From contig JAOTYM010000003.1 of NCBI GenBank assembly GCA_029861845.1, forward strand, positions 27,183 to 91,182: DNA of 64,000 nucleotides, in the 5' to 3' direction. Source of the DNA: Gammaproteobacteria bacterium. GTDB taxonomy: Bacteria > Pseudomonadota > Gammaproteobacteria > Acidiferrobacterales > SPGG2. Positions 59,311 through 64,000 of the stretch are shown one piece after another; within the stretch, counting starts at the first letter, position 1; each line of letters begins with the position of its first letter. The position numbers were made by a program, and so were the translations under genes. A model generated the notes under the pieces. The model worked only from the letters and a program-made list of their open reading frames with translations, was not told where the DNA came from and did not search any database.

Positions 59311-61425
59311 GTGAAAATGCGCGCTATCTGTGGCGAATTCATGGGGGGATTGGCACGCATAGTGCATCTGTTAAGAGGTATGTTTAAGCTAAGCCGCCAT
59401 TTTTCCATGGCAAGCGCTATCGGTGTCATTGCGGTCGTCACCGCGTTATCGCTCTTTTATCGATACCTCGCTACCAGCGCGCTCATGACGCATGAGACTC
59501 GCGCTAGCGTAGCGCTGACGAAGGTCTTCGCGAATTCCATCTGGTCGGGATACGCATTGTTTGTAAAGAACGCGTCCGGCATTCCCAAGGCAGAATTGCC
59601 GCAGCGGAAAGAAATCGCTGAGCTCAGAGCCGATGTCCTGCGCCACATGAAGGGACTGAATATCGTCAAGGTAAAGATTTACAACCTCGACGGCCTGACG
59701 GTGTTCTCTACGGATCCAAAACAGATCGGCGTGGACAAGAGCAACAGTCCGGGCTTTCTGCGCGCGCAAGGCGGCCACACTGTTAGCAAGATTACGTTTC
59801 GAGATCAGTTTAATGCCCTTGAGCAAGTTATCGTCGATCGTAATCTGATCGAGACTTACATTCCCGTCCAGGAAAACGAGACGGCAGCGATCGAGGGAGT
59901 CTTTGAGGTTTATTCCGACGTAACCGAGCTGGTGACACAGCTAAAAAAGACGCAGCTGCAAATTGTCGGCGGCGTATTATTTGCCTTGTCTCTGCTTTAT
60001 CTGTTTTTGTTCCTGATCGTGAAGCGCGCCGATGGGATCATTAAGACACAAGAAGAAGAGCGCAAAGCCAACGAAGCGAAGATGCGGCATCAAGCATATC
60101 ACGACTCGCTCACAGGTCTTCCCAACCGTGCGAGCTTTGCTGAGCGGATGCAAGAAGCACTACGGCGCGCCAAAAGGACCCAACAGTCGGTTGGCCTCTT
60201 GTTCCTCGACCTCGACCGGTTTAAGTGCATCAACGATAGCCTCGGTCACAGTGTAGGCGACAACCTGTTACAGCTGACGGCAAAGAAACTCCAAGCGCGG
60301 GTCCGCGAAACCGACATGGTTTTCCGCATGGGGGGTGACGAGTTTACCGTCATTCTCGAAAACCTGCGGGAGCCCGAGGATGCGGCGCTGGTGGCGACGC
60401 GTATCATCGAATCGATGTCACAGCCCATAAAGCTGCACGAGCATGAGGTCACCACTACGGTAAGCATCGGCCTCGCGATATGTCCAAGGGACGCTACCGA
60501 CGCTGAGACATTGGTGCAGCATGCCGACGCCGCTATGTATCGGGCCAAAGAAGCGGGTCGCAATCGCTACGAGTTCTATACGGAGAATCTGAACGTCAAG
60601 GTGCTCGAGCGTTTTACGCTCGAATCGGGGTTGCGGCGGGCCTTGGAAGACGGCGAATTCATGCTTTACTATCAGCCCAAGGTCTCGGTGAAGTCGGGTG
60701 AGATCATCGGCAACGAGGCGCTCCTTCGCTGGCTGCACCCGGAACGCGGTATCCTGACCCCCGATAAGTTTCTTTCTGTTTTAGAAGACAGCGACCTAAT
60801 CGTTCCAGTCGGCGAGTGGGTGCTGCGGACAGCCTGTCAGCAAACCAAGGACTGGCAGAGCGCCGGCTTTCCTCACATACCGGTCTCTGTGAACATCGCC
60901 TCGCGCCAGTTCACGAGTGGATCGCTGCAGGCCACCGTCCGTCGGGTCCTGCGTGAGACGGGTCTTGCGCCTAGATATCTCGAACTCGAGCTTACCGAGA
61001 GACTTCTGATTGAAAATGCGGGTGCGGCGATCGAGGCGTTGGACGAGTTGAAGAAGATTGGCGTGCTCATCTCAATCGATGATTTCGGTACGGGCTACTC
61101 ATCGCTCAACTACCTGAAGCGGTTTCCAATCGATGTCCTCAAGATCGACAAGAGCTTTGTCCGCGACATGGTCACGCATGAGAAGGATGCAGCTATCACA
61201 AGCGCGATTATCAGCCTTGCACACAACCTGCAACTGGGTCTGATCGCGGAAGGTGTTGAGGACCTGAACCAGGTCGAGTTCCTGCAGTCCCGTGGCTGCA
61301 ATGAAGTCCAAGGCTATTTGTTCAGCCGTCCGCTGCCGCCCGAGGAATTCCAGCAACTACTTTCAATGGGCAACCTAAGCGCCGTCTTACCGGACAAGAA
61401 CGATTTGGCCGTGGCCGCAAAATAG
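59311..61425 (+). CDS. Membrane GGDEF-EAL protein (c-di-GMP turnover)
   Basis: 704 residues from GTG 59311 (ATG 59317 or 59380 also possible). A helix near 35-55, a periplasmic sensor region (about 60-225) and a helix (about 227-245) precede the GGDEF domain (about 265-430) with intact MGGDEF and I-site RETD five residues before. The EAL domain (about 440-690) has NEALLRW, DDFGTGYSS, EGVED and QGYLFSRPL, so both activities look intact. It is cargo of the tRNA-Arg element by position. Confidence 0.9.
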   Translation: MKMRAICGEFMGGLARIVHLLRGMFKLSRHFSMASAIGVIAVVTALSLFYRYLATSALMTHETRASVALTKVFANSIWSGYALFVKNASGIPKAELPQRKEIAELRADVLRHMKGLNIVKVKIYNLDGLTVFSTDPKQIGVDKSNSPGFLRAQGGHTVSKITFRDQFNALEQVIVDRNLIETYIPVQENETAAIEGVFEVYSDVTELVTQLKKTQLQIVGGVLFALSLLYLFLFLIVKRADGIIKTQEEERKANEAKMRHQAYHDSLTGLPNRASFAERMQEALRRAKRTQQSVGLLFLDLDRFKCINDSLGHSVGDNLLQLTAKKLQARVRETDMVFRMGGDEFTVILENLREPEDAALVATRIIESMSQPIKLHEHEVTTTVSIGLAICPRDATDAETLVQHADAAMYRAKEAGRNRYEFYTENLNVKVLERFTLESGLRRALEDGEFMLYYQPKVSVKSGEIIGNEALLRWLHPERGILTPDKFLSVLEDSDLIVPVGEWVLRTACQQTKDWQSAGFPHIPVSVNIASRQFTSGSLQATVRRVLRETGLAPRYLELELTERLLIENAGAAIEALDELKKIGVLISIDDFGTGYSSLNYLKRFPIDVLKIDKSFVRDMVTHEKDAAITSAIISLAHNLQLGLIAEGVEDLNQVEFLQSRGCNEVQGYLFSRPLPPEEFQQLLSMGNLSAVLPDKNDLAVAAK

Positions 61426-61615
61426 CTAACGCATTGCCCAGTAATTCCGAATTCCAAACGCCCGGTAGAGCAGCGAGCCCAGTTACCGGGTGCGCGTAGA
61501 AATCGATACTGTTCGAAGGCTTCCCGACGTGAGTAACGGCGCGGCCAGCATCGCCCTGCAACGCCATGTCTGTGTACCTGCGGGTAGTCGGGACTTCGTA
61601 CGGTACCCGCTTCCG

Positions 61616-61664
61616 CCCCAGCGAGTCACTGCGGAGCGCCCTTCTCCGTAGTGACTCGCTGGGG
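61616..61664. repeat. 21-base-pair hairpin in the element
   Basis: Arms 61616-61636 (starting CCCCAGCGAG) and 61644-61664 (ending CTCGCTGGGG) pair over 21 positions with one G-T. The loop is seven bases (CGCCCTT). It is among the strongest secondary structures of the window. Confidence 0.85.
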
Positions 61665-62139
61665 TGGGCCTATTGGTTAAGGTTCTGGTAGGGGTTTTCA
61701 GATGTGCCAGGCACATGACGATTTAGCGTTTTACTTAAGCCTTGCCTCGGCCTAGAGTAGCCATCAGCTGGCCCAAGCCTTTTACAGGATCAGCCGAACG
61801 GTTTCTGCCGTGGCTACGTCGGTGAATACGTAGTGCCCTTGCGATCGTCAAGATCGCACCCTTAAAGCGCCTCTTCAGGCCGCGTGACAGGCGCAACGAT
61901 CATCAGGATCGTCGGTCCTACTGAATCCCTGCGGGTTTGCGATTCAAGTTCAATCCTAGTCTCATCATCGCCGGTTGACTTGGTCTTTTTATCACGCAAG
62001 ACTGGGTAACTGTGCCGAAGGCTTAGTTCGCTAGAACGAAACCTTCTCAACCCCGGGCCTGTCGCGATGATCTATTCCCTTAGGTCATCGCTCAGGCCCA
62101 TCCTTCCTTCAACCCCGCCGGGGAAAGCCCCGGTATCGG

Positions 62140-62177
62140 GTGCTTTCTCCGGATTGATTCAACTAAGGAGAAAGCAC
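62140..62177. repeat. 11-base inverted repeat before the interrupted small ORF
   Basis: Arms GTGCTTTCTCC (62140-62150) and GGAGAAAGCAC (62167-62177), perfect, with 16 bases between. The second arm includes the ribosome site AAGGAG for the ATG at 62179, so folding would hide it. Confidence 0.7.
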
Positions 62178-62178
62178 T

Positions 62179-62352
62179 ATGCCAAACCCCTGATGCGCGT
62201 GTCGTATCAACCTCACTAAGAAACCTCGCGGTGGTGGATCCGTAGTCGATCCCCATCGCCACACCGAGTGGGCATGCCAGTTCTACGAACCCCCTCGACG
62301 GTCCATTCGGACCCGGTCGCTTTTAGTGTGCGCGATCGTTACCCCGCCGTAG
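62179..62352 (+). pseudogene. Small ORF with in-frame TGA at codon 5
   Basis: AAGGAG lies nine bases before ATG 62179. The frame reads MPNP, TGA, then CACRINLTKKPRGGG and onwards for 52 codons to TAG 62350-62352. The later part is protein-like (HTEWACQFYEPPRRS). It is most simply a pseudogene with a nonsense codon, or a five-codon leader with chance downstream text. A selenocysteine reading is not supported by a clear SECIS hairpin after the TGA. Confidence 0.35.
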
Positions 62353-62457
62353 TTCAAGGCGATGTCAGTCGGAAGACTCCATGGTGGCGGACAAACACTA
62401 ACCAACGGATTAGTACACCAAAGTTTTGAAGTCGTTGCGATGTTGATGGATGGATGA

Positions 62458-62835
62458 ATGATGGCGAATACGTTGAACCAAGTGGGCGCTGTCTTACCAC
62501 GGTTGTTGCGACTGCGCGATGCGCCGGCGTATCTCGGGATGGATCGTAATCGGTTTAACACCGACGTCAGACCGTTGCTAACCGAGATTCCAATCGGTGA
62601 ACAAGGCATCGCGTTTGATCGTCTTGACCTCGACGCCTGGGCCGACGAGTATAAGTCCTGCAACGGGCGGCCCGCAGACAAAGGAGGACCATTATGGGCC
62701 GCAAACGCACTCCCGGGCTCCGCTATCGACATGGGATTTGGCATATCGAGAAGCAAATCAACGGAGTCCAGATTTTTGAAAGTACTGGAACTAAGTCTCT
62801 CAAGGAAGCCCAAGCGCAGCTCGCGAAACGGGTAG
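62458..62835 (+). CDS. Excisionase-like DNA-binding protein paired with the integrase
   Basis: 125 residues. LPRLLRLRDAPAYLGMDRNR and VRPLLTEIPIGEQGIAFDRL form a helix-turn-helix like AlpA/excisionase, then DLDAWADEYKSCNGRPADKG. The last 47 codons overlap the integrase start in another frame. The overlapping tail (FLKVLELSLSRKPKRSS) resembles the tails of relatives found before this integrase family, so the overlap seems real. It likely directs excision or controls the integrase. Confidence 0.7.
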   Translation: MMANTLNQVGAVLPRLLRLRDAPAYLGMDRNRFNTDVRPLLTEIPIGEQGIAFDRLDLDAWADEYKSCNGRPADKGGPLWAANALPGSAIDMGFGISRSKSTESRFLKVLELSLSRKPKRSSRNG

Positions 62836-63845
62836 AAGAGATTCGCTTAGCGAGGGTTTACGGGGTACGGCCCCGGCGCCACTGGCGAGACGCCGCCACG
62901 AAATACTTGGAAGAGCATCAGCATAAGGCCAGCATCGCCGATTACGCGATGCACCTACAACAACTCGATCCTTACATCGGCCATCTTCGACTGGATCGGG
63001 TGCATGACGGCAGTCTGTTGGTGTTTATCCAGGCGAGACAATCGGCGGGGATCAGAAGCAAAAGTATTAACCTAGCTCTGGAGGTTGTAAGAAGGATCTT
63101 GAACTTAGCGGCGCGCTCTTGGCGGGATGACAACGGACTCACGTGGTTGGCGACGGCACCGGCGATCACCATGTTGCCGATCACCGATGCCCGGCAATCC
63201 TATCCGTTGTCCTGGGACGAGCAGGCTCGATTCTTTCCGCTCCTGCCCGGGCACCTGGAGCGGATGGCGTTGTTCAAGGTAAACACCGGCACCCGAGAAC
63301 AAGAAGTCTGTCAGCTTCGCTGGGAATGGGAAGAGCAGATACCCGAGCTCGGACGCTCGGTGTTTATCATTCCCGGGGCCTTGGTGAAGAACCGGCGGGA
63401 TCGACTGGTGGTGTTGAATGATGTCGCTCTATCCGTGATCGATCAGTGTCGGGGACAGCACGCGGAGTACGTGTTTACGTACCGCCAGCGACCGATCGCG
63501 CGGATGAACAACACGGGGTGGGCGAAGGCTTGGAAGGAAGCCGGGCTTCCCACGGACGAGGTGTTCACGCGGGGGCCGCACAACCTGAAGCACACCTTCG
63601 GCCGAAGGCTAAGGGCAGCGGGGGTATCTTTGGAGACCCGCAAGGTCTTGCTGGGACACTGGAACCGGGATATTACGACGCACTACTCGGCCCCCGAGTT
63701 ACAGGAGTTAGTCGACGCCGCGAACACGGTGTGCCGGACAAAGTCCGGCAAAACGCCGGCACTGACGTTATTGAAGCCGAAAGTGTACAATCCGCGCCAA
63801 CCTAGTGTTCTGAATTTTAAGCAGAAACGAAGTTCGCGCCTGTAG
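62694..63845 (+). CDS. Tyrosine-type site-specific integrase
   Basis: 383 residues; AAAGGAGG precedes the ATG. N-terminal arm-binding and SAM-like core-binding domains are followed by the catalytic domain: NTGTREQEVCQLRW (first Arg), HNLKHTFGRRLRAAG (HxxK where HxxR is usual), LGHWNRDITTHYS (nucleophile Tyr). The stop codon TAG (63843-63845) falls at tRNA positions 8-10, so the last codons overlap tRNA-Arg. This is the integrase of the element, directed at tRNA-Arg. Confidence 0.92.
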   Translation: MGRKRTPGLRYRHGIWHIEKQINGVQIFESTGTKSLKEAQAQLAKRVEEIRLARVYGVRPRRHWRDAATKYLEEHQHKASIADYAMHLQQLDPYIGHLRLDRVHDGSLLVFIQARQSAGIRSKSINLALEVVRRILNLAARSWRDDNGLTWLATAPAITMLPITDARQSYPLSWDEQARFFPLLPGHLERMALFKVNTGTREQEVCQLRWEWEEQIPELGRSVFIIPGALVKNRRDRLVVLNDVALSVIDQCRGQHAEYVFTYRQRPIARMNNTGWAKAWKEAGLPTDEVFTRGPHNLKHTFGRRLRAAGVSLETRKVLLGHWNRDITTHYSAPELQELVDAANTVCRTKSGKTPALTLLKPKVYNPRQPSVLNFKQKRSSRL

Positions 63846-63875
63846 CTCAGCTGGATAGAGTACCTGGCTTCGAAC
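63836..63875 (+). repeat. Right 40-bp attachment-site repeat
   Basis: Same 40 bases as 59054-59093 with one difference (G versus A at position 31). Together they bracket about 4.8 kb. Crossover somewhere within the repeat, perhaps the anticodon loop, would explain the layout, with the element supplying the 5' half of the intact tRNA. Confidence 0.8.
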
Positions 63876-63912
63876 CAGGTGGTCGGGGGTTCGAGTCCCT
63901 CCGGGCGCGCCA
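63836..63912 (+). tRNA. tRNA-Arg(UCG)
   Basis: 77 bases with CCA encoded. The acceptor stem GCGCCTG pairs with CGGGCGC (63902-63908). The D arm is GCTCAGCTGGATAGAG, the anticodon loop CTTCGAA gives anticodon UCG, and the T arm is GGGGGTTCGAGTCCCTC. Discriminator is G. Its 5' 40 bases repeat at 59054; the promoter is now inside or beside the integrase gene. Confidence 0.95.
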
Positions 63913-63928
63913 TTTTTCAAAGGTCTGT

Positions 63929-64000
63929 ACCGGAGACATGGGTAACACTTTATACCGAAGACATGGGTAACACTTTCGGTGCGAAGGGGTTGTCTATCGG
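63929..64000. mobile_element. Probable edge of an insertion sequence, cut by the window end
   Basis: Two 23-base copies, ACCGGAGACATGGGTAACAC plus TTT (63929-63951) and the same with one change (63954-63976), repeat with a 25-base period. This text resembles ends of IS481-like elements that begin with repeated transposase-binding sites. The transposase gene, if present, lies outside the window. Confidence 0.45.

Larger units (their letters stand above)
61426..62457. other. Hairpin-rich non-coding part of the element
   Basis: About 1 kb without a convincing intact gene. It carries a large hairpin (61616-61664), a short palindrome ATGTGCC-A-GGCACAT (61702-61716), CCGGGG/CCCCGG (62118-62133) and an 11-base inverted repeat around 62140-62177, followed by a broken small ORF. 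This may hold regulatory or transfer-related sites. Confidence 0.5.

Noticed and set aside
59181..59441. Minus-strand integrase remnant at the left end of the element
   Set aside because: Only about ten bases (GTGTGCCGGAC) match the integrase 3' end; too short to support.
62179..62352. Selenoprotein with UGA-encoded selenocysteine
   Set aside because: No clear SECIS hairpin follows the TGA, and no sel genes are in the window. Kept only as a broken or leader ORF.
62283..62813. 176-codon minus-strand ORF opposite the excisionase-like gene
   Set aside because: Ser/Arg/Pro-rich composition typical of an antisense shadow; the plus strand is clearly coding.
1..64000. CRISPR array, rRNA genes or prophage
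   Set aside because: No regular spaced repeats of CRISPR type, no rRNA text and no phage structural genes were seen; the holin-like small protein and the integrase are isolated.

Overview
The window looks like chromosomal DNA of a free-living gammaproteobacterium, moderately GC-rich. A FimV-family protein, Uup, a BepA/LoiP-like M48 protease, a GcvA-type LysR regulator, a DUF1127 protein, a Kef-type antiporter and a two-domain CDGSH protein all fit that group. I cannot name a genus from the sequence. Most of it is housekeeping and stress-response content with short operons and frequent strand changes; the last 5 kb is a small integrated element in a tRNA-Arg gene.

1-15 kb: a truncated ORF, a TPR protein, a DUF4124 protein with a His/Arg-rich tail, an FHA-GGDEF protein with a destroyed catalytic motif but a retained I-site, an MFS carrier, CBS and HlyU-family proteins, a TGS GTPase, a MotA-like/OmpA-like motor pair, a membrane-anchored protein with a zinc-ribbon partner, Uup, and two overlapping exported hydrolases. 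15-26 kb: PAS-like, GYD and ankyrin proteins, an N-formylglutamate amidohydrolase, the first of two cold-shock genes sharing a conserved leader, an RRM protein, two pseudogenes (REP-type transposase and CBS protein), a beta-barrel, a VOC protein, an M48 protease, a CAP protein, and a three-gene MotA/TolQ-like operon whose later genes match no family I know.

26-45 kb: a FimV-like protein fused to the core-binding domain of a tyrosine recombinase, a potassium-channel remnant, an M15-like peptidase, an MFS / YcaQ-type DNA glycosylase / ArsR cluster with a long palindromic operator, the second cold-shock gene, a D,D-peptidase, CDGSH and cNMP-rhodanese proteins, rhomboid, a lone ABC ATPase, glyoxalase I, a LOG protein, a Kef antiporter, and an Fpg glycosylase without zinc-finger cysteines. 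45-59 kb: DUF1127, glyoxalase II, a PLP decarboxylase with its TetR regulator and operator, a third ankyrin protein, a CHASE2-Ser/Thr kinase flanked by two paralogous small Arg-rich membrane proteins, a secreted metalloprotease with a HEAT-like partner, and envelope proteins.

59-64 kb: a 40-bp copy of the tRNA-Arg 5' half (59054-59093) and the intact tRNA-Arg(UCG) at 63836-63912 bracket about 4.8 kb holding a GGDEF-EAL protein, about 1 kb of hairpin-rich non-coding DNA, an excisionase-like ORF and a tyrosine integrase whose stop codon lies inside the tRNA. Two 25-bp-period repeats after the tRNA look like the edge of an insertion sequence. The least explained parts are the three-gene motor-like operon (24528-26435), the FimV-recombinase fusion (26469-28487), the efflux/glycosylase/ArsR cluster (30589-33807) and the tRNA-Arg element.
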